Assembly (NCBI GenBank): GCA_001314845.1
Contig: LJZQ01000002.1
Location: 1 to 64,000, forward strand
Direction: 5' to 3'
Origin: Marinobacter excellens HL-55
Lineage (GTDB): Bacteria; Pseudomonadota; Gammaproteobacteria; Pseudomonadales; Oleiphilaceae
Length of the DNA: 64,000 nt
In this document: one piece after another, positions 9,316 through 18,707 of the stretch
Position numbering within the stretch: position 1 is the stretch's first letter
Layout of the letters: each line of letters starts with the position of its first letter
The notes under the pieces: generated by a model
The model's database searches: none
Told to the model about the DNA's origin: nothing
What the model saw: the letters and a program-made list of their open reading frames with translations, nothing else
Translations under genes and position numbers: made by a program

Positions 9316-10188
9316 ATGTTTGTGACTATACCTCAAGACCCGAAACCGTGCATTGATCTGCATTGCCATACCACCGCTTCAGATGGTGCCCTGGATCCAG
9401 AGCAGTTGGTTGCCCGGGCCGCAGAGAGGGGGGTCAGCCATCTGGCGATCACCGATCACGACACCATTGATGGCCTGGCCAGGGCCCGGGCCGCATCGGC
9501 GGTATTGGGGCTGGAATTGATTAACGGTGTGGAATTGTCGTGTGTCTGGCGGAGTCATACCATTCATGTGGTGGGGCTGGATTTTGATCATGCTAATGGC
9601 GACTTTCTTGAGGCGCTTGCCCGCCAGAATGACAATCGCTGGCAGCGAGCGAGATTGATCGCCGACAAACTGCACAAATTGAAGGTCGACAACTTGCTTG
9701 AACGAGCCACTGCCATGGCCGGTGGTGATGTGCCGGGGCGGCCTCATTTTGCTCAGGTTCTAGTTGAGGCGGAGGTGGTCCCGAAAGTAGCCCATGCGTT
9801 CAAACGTCTTCTCGGCGCCGGCAAACCTGGCGATGTGAAAGCCTGTTGGCCGGAGCTGGACGAGGTGGTTCAGTGGATCAATGCCGCTGGCGGCATCGCG
9901 GTGTTGGCACACCCCCGCAAGTACCGGATGACGGCGACCCGGTTGCGTGACCTGACCGCTGACTTTCGCAGGGCAGGGGGGCGGGCTATTGAGGTGTCGG
10001 TTTCCGGACAGTCCAGCGGTGATCTGGGCTTCGTGGCTGAGCTGGCAAGACGGGAGCAATTACTGGCATCACAGGGCAGTGATTTCCACTTTCCCGGTGC
10101 GCCCTGGTGTGAGCTGGGCAAGATAGTAAAAATGCCAGAGGGGCTTGAACCCGTCTGGCATCATTTCAGGCAACCGGTGGGCGTTTAA
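9316..10188 (+). CDS. rnm: PHP-domain 5'-3' exoribonuclease, RNase AM (YciV/TrpH family)
   Basis: A 290-residue PHP-domain phosphoesterase. The metal-binding His/Asp motifs run in order: DLHCHTTASDG (residues 14-24), ITDHDTIDG (about 45-53), GVELS (about 72), AHPRKYRMT (about 200) and a C-terminal GSDFHFPGAPW. In E. coli YciV (RNase AM) trims 5' ends of rRNAs and removes pAp and short oligonucleotides. The older trpH name reflects map position only. The length matches the family (about 285-290). It converges on the UPF0149 gene with 3 bp between stops. Confidence 0.9.
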   Translation: MFVTIPQDPKPCIDLHCHTTASDGALDPEQLVARAAERGVSHLAITDHDTIDGLARARAASAVLGLELINGVELSCVWRSHTIHVVGLDFDHANGDFLEALARQNDNRWQRARLIADKLHKLKVDNLLERATAMAGGDVPGRPHFAQVLVEAEVVPKVAHAFKRLLGAGKPGDVKACWPELDEVVQWINAAGGIAVLAHPRKYRMTATRLRDLTADFRRAGGRAIEVSVSGQSSGDLGFVAELARREQLLASQGSDFHFPGAPWCELGKIVKMPEGLEPVWHHFRQPVGV

Positions 10189-10191
10189 CGC

Positions 10192-10734
10192 TCAGTCCGG
10201 GGCGTGGAACAACAAGTACAGATCGGTCAGAGAATCCGGTATGGCTTCCGCCATCCGGTCCGACAGCGCCGCATCGTTGCGCACATTCTGAAAGTCTTCA
10301 TCCTCAAACAGGCCTGAAAGCGTGAGCATCGGCACCATCAGGTCCGCTACTTCGTCTTCATCAGCCTCTTCGAGCCAGGATTCCTCGTGCTCGAGGAAGG
10401 TGTCAACAAACCCCGCGCACCAGTTCTCCAGCGCGTTCATCGGGTCGCCGTCTTCTGGCTCAGGAAGCTCCAATGGCTGGCCCATGTCCAGTGCCTGGGC
10501 CATATCTCTCGTCATCTGAGTGATGCAGCGAGTGAAGATCTCGGGCAACTTGCCATCAGGAAGTTCGTCTGCGCCGGTGGCAAGGCGGAAGATATCTTCC
10601 GCCGCCAGGCTGACCGGACCAACAACGCTGGCACAAACCACTCCATGAAGCCCGAAAAAATCCAGGGCGTCTTCGCCCCAGGGCTCAGCAAAGAGGATGT
10701 CTTCCAGCGTTTCAATGTCCGAGTTTGTCAGCAT
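10192..10734 (-). CDS. YecA/UPF0149-family protein, overlapping rne
   Basis: A 180-residue acidic protein of the YecA/YgfB (UPF0149) family, starting at the ATG at 10734. A TTG two codons earlier (10740) overlaps the rne stop. The family core is visible: LHGVVCASVVGP near residue 30, and ENWCAGFVDTF with the helical bundle behind it. YgfB-like proteins have been linked to gene regulation, but this one lacks the C-terminal SEC-C zinc motif of true YecA. The gene starts at or inside the end of rne, so translation is probably coupled. A functional link to RNA decay is only suggested by position. Confidence 0.82.
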   Translation of the reverse strand: MLTNSDIETLEDILFAEPWGEDALDFFGLHGVVCASVVGPVSLAAEDIFRLATGADELPDGKLPEIFTRCITQMTRDMAQALDMGQPLELPEPEDGDPMNALENWCAGFVDTFLEHEESWLEEADEDEVADLMVPMLTLSGLFEDEDFQNVRNDAALSDRMAEAIPDSLTDLYLLFHAPD

Positions 10735-10736
10735 AA

Positions 10737-13700
10737 TCAATTGCTCCCGGATTTTTTGGCAGCTTCGGCTGCGCGCTGGCGCTTACGGACTTCCCGTGGG
10801 TCGTTGTAAGCGCGGCCTGGTGTGACCGGCACGTCGGTTGGGGCAACGTAAGGCTCTGGCGCCGGAGCCTCAGGCTTTTTGGCCGGGGCTGGCTTGGAGC
10901 TGGCCGGCTCTTGTTCTGGCTCTGGCTTGGGTTCGGCAGCTGTCGGAGTTGTCTCCGGTTTGGCTGGCTGGGTCTCGGCCTCTGCCTTCGGCTGCTCAAC
11001 GGCGGGTGCCGCTTTTTCAGGAGCCTCCGACTTGTCAGCTTTAGCGGGCTCGGCGCTCGGCTTTGGTCCGGTTTCCGGAGCGTCTGCCTTGCCTGCACTC
11101 TCAGTTGGAGTGGCAAGTGTCTCAGCACTAGCGCTATCAGCGGGCTTTTCTGCGCTTTCGGCAGCTTTCGGCTTACGCTGACGGCTGGCGGGCCGAGTCT
11201 TGCGCGGCTCAGGGGCTTCTGCTGGTTGCTCCGCCTTTTCTGGCGCGACCTCAGCTTTGACTTCCGGTGTTGCTTCCGGCTTGGCCTTGGTCTGCTCTTC
11301 AGGCTGTGCCGCATCCGTTGCTGGTGCGATTTTGTCCTGCGCAGCCTTGGGTGCCTCAGCGTTGACCAGCTGCTCGGCAGGCTTCTGCTGGGGCGCGGTC
11401 TCTTTTACCTCGACAGCGCTGGCGTCGGAACTCTTTTCTGGCTGAGTATCCTTCTGATGCCTTTCGCTGCGCTCGGCTTTGCGTTCTGCCGCTGTGCTGG
11501 CTGGTGTTTCTGCAGGTGAGCCATCCCGGCCGCGCTGACGACGAGGCTTGCGACGCTTCTCGTCACCGCCTTGTTTGTCGTTGCCTGGCTTATCGTTGAC
11601 CGGAGCTTTCTGGCTGTCCTGTGGCTCCCGGTTTTCTTTCTGGTCCTTGGGGTCACGCTGGGGGCGGTTGCGGTTTTGATTGCGCCCTTGTGTGTCTCTG
11701 CGGCCATCGCGGCGACCGTCGCCGGACTTGTCAGCACCCTTGCTGTCGGTCTTGGTATCGGTAGCCTTGTCTTGCGGGCTCTGGCGATTCTGGCCGGTGC
11801 GCGACTGCTCATCATTGCGACCGCGATTACGACCGCGATTGTCGTCGGTGCGACCCTGCTGGCCACCCTGGCGACGTTCGTTGCCACTGCGGTTAGCACC
11901 CGGGCGCTGGTCGTCTCTGGCGACGCGTGACTTGCGGCGGTCCTGTCTGACCTGGTTGCGGCGTTCTTCGTCGCGATCGCGGCTTGTGGTCGTGCGATCC
12001 TGGCCGCTTTGTTCCTGCTCATCGCGGAAGAAGCAGGCGATTTTCTTGCCAAGCTTGCGGAACAGGCCTTCTTCGGGCTCTGCGTTGGCAGCTGGTGTCG
12101 CAGTTTGCGTTTTCGTCGCAGCAGGTACCGGGGCAGAAGGGCGGATCGCCTTGACGGCGGCCTGTTCACGTACTGGCTTCTCGGTGCTGGCAACTTCCGT
12201 CGGGATCTCTTCCCGTTCGTTGTATTCGTGAGCCACCTGATGGCTGGCAACGTGTTCCGGGGCTGTTTCGTCCAGTCGCATCCGAACAATTTCGAAATGC
12301 GGTGTTTCCATGTTGGGTACGGGCACCACAACCACGGCCACGCCCTGTCGAGCCTCGATATCGGCCAGCTGCTTGCGCTTTTCATTCAGCAGGAAGGTAG
12401 CGACAGACACCGGCACAACGGCCCGAACTTCTGCGGTTTTTTCTTTCGAGGACTCTTCATAGATCAGGCGCATGATGCTCAGCGCCAGGGACTCGATACC
12501 ACGAATCGTGCCTTGTCCTTCACAGCGTGGACAGACTTCGCTGCGGGTTTCGCCGAGCGAGGGACGCAGACGCTGACGGGACATTTCCAGCAGGCCGAAG
12601 CGGGAAATCTTGCCCACCTGTACGCGGGCACGGTCAATTTCCAGTGCTTCGCGCATTTTCTGCTCGACTTCACGCTGATGCTTGGCCGGTGTCATGTCGA
12701 TAAAGTCGATGACAATCAGGCCGCCCATATCGCGCAGGCGCAACTGGCGAGCGATCTCTTCCGCCGCTTCGAGGTTGGTCTGCAGGGCAGTTTCCTCGAT
12801 GTCGTGGCCTTTGGTGGCCCGGGAGGAGTTGATGTCGATAGAGACCAGGGCCTCGGTAGGGTCGATGACGATGGAGCCACCGGAGGGCAGTTTCACTTCA
12901 CGCTGGAACGCAGTTTCGATCTGGCCTTCGATCTGATAACGGCTGAACAGGGGGATCTCATCCTTGTACAGCTTGATCTTGTTTTCGAATGTCGGCATGA
13001 CCGCGCGCACAAAACTGAGCACGTCTTCGTAAACGCTGTCGGCATCAATCAGTACTTCGCCGATGTCCTGGCGAAGGTAGTCGCGCACGGCACGGATGAT
13101 GACGTTGCTTTCCTGATGGATCAGGAACGGCGCTTTGCGCTCACCGGCGGCTTGGGTAATGGCTTCCCAGAACTGTACCAGGTAGTCCAGGTCCCATTGC
13201 AGCTCTTCTGCGGTCCGGCCGATACCGGCCGTGCGCACGATGATGCCCATCGATTTGGGCACCTGAACGCCGTTCATGGCATCTTTAAGTTGGGCCCGGT
13301 CTTCGCCTTCGATGCGGCGGGAGATGCCGCCGGCGCGAGGGTTGTTCGGCATCAATACCAGGTAGCGGCCGGCCAGGGAGATAAAGGTGGTCAACGCGGC
13401 GCCTTTGTTGCCGCGCTCTTCTTTATCGACCTGGATGATCACTTCCTGGCCTTCGGAAACTACTTCTTTGATATTGACCTTGCCTTCAATCTGGCCAGGA
13501 GATTTCTTGAAGTATTCCTTGGAGATTTCCTTCAGGGGGAGGAAGCCGTGGCGGTCCGCACCGAAATCGACGAATGCAGCTTCAAGGCTTGGTTCAACGC
13601 GGGTGATCCGGCCTTTGTAGATGTTGGCTTTTTTCTGTTCGCGGGTGCTGGATTCGATATCCAGGTCAAACAGCCGTTGTCCATCTACCAGAGCTACGCG

Positions 13701-13742
13701 CAACTCCTCGGGGTGAGTCGCATTTATCAGCATTCTTTTCAT
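10737..13742 (-). CDS. rne: ribonuclease E with large disordered scaffold
   Basis: A 1001-residue endoribonuclease, the core of the degradosome, for mRNA decay and rRNA/tRNA processing. The S1 domain covers about residues 36-120 and the 5'-sensor/RNase H-like regions follow. The catalytic metal ligands Asp303 (SIDINSS) and Asp346 (VIDFIDM) sit at the same numbers as in E. coli. The zinc link CPRCEGQG has Cys404 and Cys407, and a [11 protein letters not shown] amphipathic patch near residue 570 may bind membrane. An Arg-rich RNA-binding stretch follows (about 595-700), then about 250 residues of Ala/Pro/Glu/Lys repeats. The C-terminus ends in a NDPRE-containing motif shared with pseudomonads. 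The start has a purine-rich site. It is preceded by a long leader likely used for autoregulation. Confidence 0.97.
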   Translation of the reverse strand: MKRMLINATHPEELRVALVDGQRLFDLDIESSTREQKKANIYKGRITRVEPSLEAAFVDFGADRHGFLPLKEISKEYFKKSPGQIEGKVNIKEVVSEGQEVIIQVDKEERGNKGAALTTFISLAGRYLVLMPNNPRAGGISRRIEGEDRAQLKDAMNGVQVPKSMGIIVRTAGIGRTAEELQWDLDYLVQFWEAITQAAGERKAPFLIHQESNVIIRAVRDYLRQDIGEVLIDADSVYEDVLSFVRAVMPTFENKIKLYKDEIPLFSRYQIEGQIETAFQREVKLPSGGSIVIDPTEALVSIDINSSRATKGHDIEETALQTNLEAAEEIARQLRLRDMGGLIVIDFIDMTPAKHQREVEQKMREALEIDRARVQVGKISRFGLLEMSRQRLRPSLGETRSEVCPRCEGQGTIRGIESLALSIMRLIYEESSKEKTAEVRAVVPVSVATFLLNEKRKQLADIEARQGVAVVVVPVPNMETPHFEIVRMRLDETAPEHVASHQVAHEYNEREEIPTEVASTEKPVREQAAVKAIRPSAPVPAATKTQTATPAANAEPEEGLFRKLGKKIACFFRDEQEQSGQDRTTTSRDRDEERRNQVRQDRRKSRVARDDQRPGANRSGNERRQGGQQGRTDDNRGRNRGRNDEQSRTGQNRQSPQDKATDTKTDSKGADKSGDGRRDGRRDTQGRNQNRNRPQRDPKDQKENREPQDSQKAPVNDKPGNDKQGGDEKRRKPRRQRGRDGSPAETPASTAAERKAERSERHQKDTQPEKSSDASAVEVKETAPQQKPAEQLVNAEAPKAAQDKIAPATDAAQPEEQTKAKPEATPEVKAEVAPEKAEQPAEAPEPRKTRPASRQRKPKAAESAEKPADSASAETLATPTESAGKADAPETGPKPSAEPAKADKSEAPEKAAPAVEQPKAEAETQPAKPETTPTAAEPKPEPEQEPASSKPAPAKKPEAPAPEPYVAPTDVPVTPGRAYNDPREVRKRQRAAEAAKKSGSN

Positions 13743-14329
13743 GGAAAGAAAGGGTTCCTGTCGTTTGTTAGTGACAGAAAACCGGGGGGAACTACATCAG
13801 CGAAGCAGGATGTGCGTGCCGCGGGCCCTGAAAAAGCAGGGCGGCCGGCGGCCAGACGGATCAGACCTTGTTAGGGTGTGATCCTGTATGTCTGAGACCA
13901 CCGCCTACGTTGCGCCTGCCTGAAAGCGGGGGCGTGTTGCATAGGGTGAGTGTCTGTTGACGCATAATATCCGTTTTCAGGTTCACACAAGCCCTTGGGT
14001 CTCACGTCGTATTAGTAAGCTGACGGCCCGGGTTCGCGTGGTAGTGATTCTCGCGATGTCGCCCGACGGTTTTCCGGTCGGTTTTTCCTCTCCCGGGCAG
14101 ATTGCAGCCTCTCTGGGTCTGACCTGTTGGTCCGGGAGCTTGTCTCATGCCGTGCCCGATAATGATTGGGCTTGCGGCGTTCAATCTCTTAATCAGTGTC
14201 GGTATACTGCTGCCGCTCCGGCTTCTGACCAGAGTCCGTCAGGCCGTAGACAAACGGCAGAGCACGTCGGAATATAACAGTAATACCGTGACCATTCAAT
14301 CCTGCATTTATCCATCGAAAAGGTACGTC
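13743..14329. promoter_or_regulatory. 587-bp rne/rluC divergent region with rne leader hairpin
   Basis: No protein gene is convincing here. On the minus strand a tentative rne promoter has -10 TATTAT at 13969-13964 with a weak -35 (TTGTGT or CTTGTG) 15-16 bases upstream, giving a leader of about 215 nt. Within that leader, GCCCTG/CAGGGC (13837-13842 with 13825-13830) forms a hairpin with the U-rich loop CUUUUU, set in a longer GC-rich stem. E. coli and relatives carry a structured rne 5' UTR by which RNase E cleaves its own mRNA. This element could be the counterpart, but I have not matched it to the Rfam model. The rluC-proximal half (14000-14329) shows no clear sigma-70 promoter by eye. Confidence 0.45.
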
Positions 14330-15409
14330 ATGTCGCGCAAGCCAGCCGCTCGTAAAAAACCGCTACCAGGCGGCAAAACGCGCCATCAGGATAACTCGGG
14401 GGCTGCCCGCACGGGCGACGCAGCGCACCCACGGGCTGAGCCGTCAGCGGGGCAGGTCCAGAAGGGCGTTCAGCTGGTGCCTGTTGACGAGGATATGGCG
14501 GGGCAGCGGGTCGATAATTTCATTTTGGCCCGCCTGCGGGGCGTGCCCAAAAGTGTTGTGTACCGCATTGTCCGCAAAGGTGAGGTCAGGGTTAACAAGG
14601 GCAGGGTGAAGCCGGATACCCGGTTGAAAGCCGGGGATGTGGTGCGTATTCCACCGGTTGTGCAACAGAGCAAGCCAGAGCAGGTGGCGCCGGGGAATCG
14701 GGTCAAGTCGGTCATGGAGGCGGCGGTGGTATTCGAGAATGACGACATGCTGGTTGTCAACAAGCCCTCCGGTATCGCGGTTCATGGCGGGAGCGGGTTG
14801 AGCTTCGGGTTGATCGAAGTTCTGCGCTCGGCCCGGCCGCAGGCTAAATTTCTTGAGCTGGTACACAGGCTTGACCGTGACACCTCAGGGCTCGTTATGG
14901 TCGCGAAGAAGCGTTCGGCGCTGCGGGTGTTGCAGGATGAACTGCGCCAGAAGCGCATACGTAAACACTACCATGCACTGGTGGCTGGAACCTGGGTTAG
15001 CTATGTCGGCCGGGTGAATGAGCCGCTGTTGCGTTATGAAATGCCCAATGGTGAACGCCGGGTGAAGGTTAGTGCCGAGGGCAAAGAGTCCCTGACCCTG
15101 TTCCGCTGCTTGCAACGGTTTCAGGGTTACAGTCTGGTTGAGGCCTCTCCGGTGACCGGGCGAACCCATCAGATTAGAGTGCACAGTGCCTGGGCCGGGC
15201 ATCCGATTGCCGGTGATGACAAGTATATGGATGAGGCCAGTCTAAAGGCCTTTCGCGCCGTTGGCGGGCAGCGTTTGATGCTTCATGCCCGGGCTCTTGA
15301 GTTCACGCTGCCCGGATCGGGTGAGGCAATGAAACTGGAAGCGCCGTATGATGAGGCCTTCGCCAAGGTGCTCAAAGAGCTTGAGCAGCGCAGTAAGGGA
15401 GCCTGTTAA
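14330..15409 (+). CDS. rluC: 23S rRNA pseudouridine(955/2504/2580) synthase
   Basis: A 359-residue pseudouridine synthase. The ATG at 14330 has AAAAGG upstream; a longer in-frame extension back to 14147 carries no family sequence. After a basic ~40-residue tail comes an S4 RNA-binding domain (QRVDNFILARLRGVPKSVVY). The RluA-type catalytic domain then contains HRLDRDTSGLVMVAK with the catalytic Asp, and the RTHQIRVH motif. It modifies uridines near the peptidyl-transferase centre during 50S assembly. Divergent from rne, as in pseudomonads. Its stop overlaps the next start by one base (TAATG). Confidence 0.93.
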   Translation: MSRKPAARKKPLPGGKTRHQDNSGAARTGDAAHPRAEPSAGQVQKGVQLVPVDEDMAGQRVDNFILARLRGVPKSVVYRIVRKGEVRVNKGRVKPDTRLKAGDVVRIPPVVQQSKPEQVAPGNRVKSVMEAAVVFENDDMLVVNKPSGIAVHGGSGLSFGLIEVLRSARPQAKFLELVHRLDRDTSGLVMVAKKRSALRVLQDELRQKRIRKHYHALVAGTWVSYVGRVNEPLLRYEMPNGERRVKVSAEGKESLTLFRCLQRFQGYSLVEASPVTGRTHQIRVHSAWAGHPIAGDDKYMDEASLKAFRAVGGQRLMLHARALEFTLPGSGEAMKLEAPYDEAFAKVLKELEQRSKGAC

Positions 15410-16056
15410 TGGACGTAAAAGTAGTTATTTTTGACTGGGACGGAACGCTGATTGATTCCGTTGACCACATTGCCGATAGCCTGCATCAGGCGGCAACCGA
15501 TCTGGGTTACCCCGAACTCGAGCGCGAAGCCTATCGGGATATTATCGGGTTGGGCATGATAGAGGCTCTGGAGCGCCTCTATCCTGGGTTGAGCCGAGAG
15601 GAAATTGTTCGGATTCGTGAGGGCTATGCGGGGTATTTTTTCCAGAAAGTGACCAGGCCACAGAATGTGTTTGAGGGTATGGCTACCATGCTGTCGGATC
15701 TTCGAGGCGCTGGTCGTGGCTGCTCGGTTGCCACTGGCAAAAGCCGGCGGGGCCTCGAAGGCGCGCTGACCTCGAGTGGTCTGGGGGTGCACTTTGATAT
15801 TACCCGTTGCGCCGATGAGACCCGATCCAAGCCGGACCCGTTGATGCTGGAGGAGATTTTGTCATTTTACGGTTACGCGCCAGAACAGGCGGTGATGATT
15901 GGTGATACTCGTTACGACCTGGATATGGCGCGGCGGATTGGTATGCCTGCCATTGGCGTTGAATGGGGTGTGCACAAGCGAGATGTGCTTGAACAATACG
16001 ATCCCCACGCGGTGGTGAGCTCTGTTGACGAGCTCAGGCGTGTGTTGGGGCTTTGA
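15409..16056 (+). CDS. HAD-IA family phosphatase (phosphoglycolate phosphatase-like)
   Basis: A 215-residue haloacid-dehalogenase hydrolase. Motif I is FDWDGTLIDS (residues 7-16) with the nucleophile and acid/base Asp pair. Motif II is ATGKS (about residue 108), motif III is the Lys in SKPDP (about 140), and motif IV is IGDTRYDLDMA (about 164). The cap is helical, as in Gph-like enzymes. The substrate cannot be told from sequence; family members take phosphoglycolate or other small phosphate esters. It overlaps the rluC stop by one base and is followed by sppA 25 bp later, the same rluC-HAD-sppA order as in Pseudomonas. Confidence 0.85.
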   Translation: MDVKVVIFDWDGTLIDSVDHIADSLHQAATDLGYPELEREAYRDIIGLGMIEALERLYPGLSREEIVRIREGYAGYFFQKVTRPQNVFEGMATMLSDLRGAGRGCSVATGKSRRGLEGALTSSGLGVHFDITRCADETRSKPDPLMLEEILSFYGYAPEQAVMIGDTRYDLDMARRIGMPAIGVEWGVHKRDVLEQYDPHAVVSSVDELRRVLGL

Positions 16057-16081
16057 TCTATACGCAGTAAAGGAATAAAGG

Positions 16082-17137
16082 ATGAGTGACTGGGATTCAG
16101 GTAAAGAGTCTGGCTGGGGCGATAAGCCGGCAGAGCGTGATCAGACCGAGGCCCCGCGCAAGCGCGGATTCTTTGGTGGCAAGCAGCCGGCCATGCCCCC
16201 GGAATCCGGTCGGGACTGGCGCCTTATTGAAAAGCTGGTCATGTCCTTGCAGGCGGAGCAGCGCCGAAGCCGGCGTTGGGGTATCTTTTTCAAGTTTCTG
16301 ACGTTTGGTTATCTTTTTGTGTTGCTGCTGTTGATCAAGTCACCGCTTGGCGGGGGCGTTGACTCAATGACAGGTAGTCACACTGCGCTGGTTGAAGTGA
16401 CCGGTACCATCGCAGCTGACGAGTTGGCCAGTGCCGATAATCTGGTTGGGTCGCTCAGGTCAGCGTTTGAGGCGGAGGGTTCAAAGGCCATCGTTCTCAG
16501 GATCAACAGCCCGGGTGGTAGCCCCGTGCAGTCTGGTTACGTCTACGATGAGATCCGGCGTCTGCGAGAAGAGTATCCGGAGAAAAAGGTCTACGCCGTG
16601 ATCTCGGATGTTGGTGCGTCCGGGGCGTATTACATCGCCGCGGCCGCCGACGAAATCTACGCAAACCGCTCCAGCCTGGTGGGTTCCATTGGAGTGATTG
16701 CCGGGGGATTCGGGTTCAGTGAGATGCTTGAAAAGATCGGTGTGGATCGTCGCCTGTATACCGCGGGTGAGAGTAAGGGTTTTCTGGATCCCTTTTCGCC
16801 AGAACGGGAAGAAGATGTAGCTTTCTGGCAAAGCGTGCTGGAAAACACCCATCGCCAGTTTATCGATGCCGTTAAAGAGGGTCGGGGTGATCGGCTGGTA
16901 GAGGATGAGCGATTGTTCAGTGGCTTGATCTGGAGCGGTGAGCAGGCGGTGGAGCTGGGTCTGATTGATGGGCTTGGCAGTGCGTCCTGGGTTGCCCGAC
17001 AGTTAGTGGGCGAGGAAGAGTTGGTCGATTACAGTCGTCGTCGGTCGCCATTCATGGACGTGGTGGATCAACTCGGTGTTGCCGTTGGTGATGGCGTGGC
17101 AACGCGTTTGCTGGAATCGCGCCTGGAGTTGCGCTGA
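16082..17137 (+). CDS. sppA: signal peptide peptidase, S49 family
   Basis: A 351-residue membrane serine protease of the short (single-repeat) S49 type. The cytoplasmic N-tail of about 65 residues is charged. One transmembrane helix lies at about residues 70-86 (FKFLTFGYLFVLLLLI), and the protease domain then faces the periplasm. The nucleophile Ser is in DVGASGAYYIA and the dyad Lys in AGESKGFLDPF. The substrate-binding INSPGGSP loop is present. It clears cleaved signal peptides from the inner membrane. Third gene of the rluC-HAD-sppA run, converging on maf. Confidence 0.9.
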   Translation: MSDWDSGKESGWGDKPAERDQTEAPRKRGFFGGKQPAMPPESGRDWRLIEKLVMSLQAEQRRSRRWGIFFKFLTFGYLFVLLLLIKSPLGGGVDSMTGSHTALVEVTGTIAADELASADNLVGSLRSAFEAEGSKAIVLRINSPGGSPVQSGYVYDEIRRLREEYPEKKVYAVISDVGASGAYYIAAAADEIYANRSSLVGSIGVIAGGFGFSEMLEKIGVDRRLYTAGESKGFLDPFSPEREEDVAFWQSVLENTHRQFIDAVKEGRGDRLVEDERLFSGLIWSGEQAVELGLIDGLGSASWVARQLVGEEELVDYSRRRSPFMDVVDQLGVAVGDGVATRLLESRLELR

Positions 17138-17162
17138 GCCGCAATAAGTATGGCCCGCGGCT

Positions 17163-17759
17163 TCAAGGCTGAAGCAGCGGGTTCAGGCCGCACCGGGCCA
17201 GGATGTCGGTGAGGGCGATCAGTGGCAGGCCGATCAGGCTGTTGGGGTCTCGCCCCTCAAGGCTGCTGAACAGCGTGATGCCAAGTCCTTCCATTTTGAA
17301 GCTGCCGGCGCAGTCGTAGGGCTGCTCTTTATACAAGTAGTTGCTGATCTCCTGCTGGCTCAGATTGCGGAAATGAACGGTATAGGTTTCGCAGCAGCTT
17401 TCTAGTGCGCCGGTGCGAGTGTCGAGTACCGCGAGCCCGGTCAGGAAACGAACGCATTTTCCGCTGCTCTCGCTCAGTTGTTGTTGGGCCTGCTCATGGC
17501 TTCCCGGTTTGTTAAGCAGCGAGCCGTCCGGCAAGGCAGCAACCTGGTCGGAGCCAATGATGATGCGCCCGGGGTACTGGTGTTCCAGTGCGCGTGCTTT
17601 GGCGACCGCGAGTCGAAGAGCCAGTGCCCCTGCCTTTTCGTTGGGGCGGGGTGTTTCGTCGATGTCCGGGCTGGCGCAGTCAAAGGGCATGCCGAGTCGT
17701 TCCAGCAGGCTTTTCCGGTAGGGTGATGATGATGCCAGCACTAGCTCGGGTTTTGTCAT
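17163..17759 (-). CDS. maf: Maf-family nucleotide pyrophosphatase (YceF type)
   Basis: A 198-residue Maf/Ham1-fold house-cleaning pyrophosphatase. The N-terminal LASSSPYRKSLLERLGM loop is diagnostic, followed by the DIDETPRPNE segment and GSDQVAALPDG with the metal-binding Asp. YceF-type enzymes prefer m7GTP over canonical nucleotides. Its place divergent from yceD-rpmF-plsX supports the YceF rather than the YhdE/Maf subgroup. Expressed separately from the neighbouring forward operons. Confidence 0.88.
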   Translation of the reverse strand: MTKPELVLASSSPYRKSLLERLGMPFDCASPDIDETPRPNEKAGALALRLAVAKARALEHQYPGRIIIGSDQVAALPDGSLLNKPGSHEQAQQQLSESSGKCVRFLTGLAVLDTRTGALESCCETYTVHFRNLSQQEISNYLYKEQPYDCAGSFKMEGLGITLFSSLEGRDPNSLIGLPLIALTDILARCGLNPLLQP

Positions 17760-17895
17760 GACTGTCTTTTGCTCGGATTAAGGGGGCGTTCTGCGGGCCT
17801 GTATCGTAAAATACCCTTACACAGAGCGAAAGCCCCGGCAGAAAGTAGATTAAGTCTTTGACAGCGGCGGGTCTCGTCCCTAAAATTGCGCGCCT

Positions 17896-18453
17896 ATGTC
17901 CAAAGCACCGAACGCCGAACTGCCGAAATCCGTTGACCCTAGCCGGTTGGCAGAGCAAAACACGACACTTGAGGGGGTAATACCACTCGGGGGTCTTGTT
18001 CGTTTTCGAGAAGCGGTGCCGGGTTTGCAGGGTGGCAGTGAATGCCGCGTGAAACTGGCCTTTTATCAGGACAGTGAGCGCCGGAGAGTTGTGTCAGGTG
18101 AGCTGTCTGCACCGGTTATTCTGGAGTGTCAGCGTTGCATGAACGATATGCAGGTCACGCTTACGTCCAGTTTTGATCTGGGTCTGGTTATCAGCGATGA
18201 ACAGGCTCAGCGGTTGCCCAAGACGCTGGAGCCGTTCCTCTTTGAGGATTTCACAGCGGATTTGTGGGCGATGGTGGAAGACGAGCTGCTTCTGGTATTG
18301 CCACCGTTCCCTCTTCATGAAAGGGATGAGTGCCCGGCAAAAGAAGATCTGGAGGCGCTGGAGCCGTCAAAGGCACCCAGCGAACCCGAAGTAAAGAAAA
18401 GAGAAGATAACCCGTTCAGTGTACTGGCGGGTTTCAAGACGACTAAGCACTAA
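17896..18453 (+). CDS. yceD: YceD (DUF177) 23S rRNA accumulation protein
   Basis: A 185-residue DUF177 protein. The conserved central cysteine pair is present in [10 protein letters not shown] (about residues 75-84), followed by the acidic [11 protein letters not shown] region. A further Cys occurs near residue 142 in [10 protein letters not shown]. Family members are needed for normal 23S rRNA accumulation and almost always precede rpmF, as here with a 31-bp gap. It is divergent from maf across about 136 bp, which should hold the promoter of the whole lipid/ribosome cluster. Confidence 0.88.
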   Translation: MSKAPNAELPKSVDPSRLAEQNTTLEGVIPLGGLVRFREAVPGLQGGSECRVKLAFYQDSERRRVVSGELSAPVILECQRCMNDMQVTLTSSFDLGLVISDEQAQRLPKTLEPFLFEDFTADLWAMVEDELLLVLPPFPLHERDECPAKEDLEALEPSKAPSEPEVKKREDNPFSVLAGFKTTKH

Positions 18454-18484
18454 CGTTTTCGTTAATAGGTCAGGAGCTTATACC

Positions 18485-18664
18485 ATGGCTGTACAGAAGA
18501 ATCGCAAGACCCGTTCCAAGCGTGGCATGCGCCGTTCACACGACGCGCTGCCTACATCCGCTCTGTCAACCGACGCGACCACTGGTGAAGTGCATCGTCG
18601 CCACCACGTGTCTCCGGACGGTTTTTATCGTGGCAAGCAGGTTATTGAGGCTCGCGACGAGTAA
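18485..18664 (+). CDS. rpmF: 50S ribosomal protein L32
   Basis: A 59-residue, highly basic protein with the canonical L32 N-terminus [20 protein letters not shown]. The ATG at 18485 is preceded by CAGGAG. The zinc-finger cysteines of some L32 proteins are absent (a C-minus paralog type), as in many gammaproteobacteria. It sits between yceD and plsX, coupling ribosome protein and phospholipid gene expression, a widely conserved arrangement. Confidence 0.96.
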   Translation: MAVQKNRKTRSKRGMRRSHDALPTSALSTDATTGEVHRRHHVSPDGFYRGKQVIEARDE

Positions 18665-18707
18665 AATCGTCGGGAACTCTTTCTAACCCGTGACGCATGG
18701 ACGAGCG

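Noticed and set aside
10838..11930. Several Ala/Gly/Leu/Ser-rich frames on the plus strand
   Set aside because: They mirror the low-complexity C-terminal scaffold of RNase E in the opposite strand.
12009..13874. 621-codon open frame on the plus strand opposite rne
   Set aside because: It is the antisense of the highly conserved rne catalytic half; its sequence shows no family motif and arises from GC-rich third positions.
13957..14277. 106-codon plus-strand frame between rne and rluC
   Set aside because: No ribosome site and no recognisable protein character; it lies in the rne/rluC control region.
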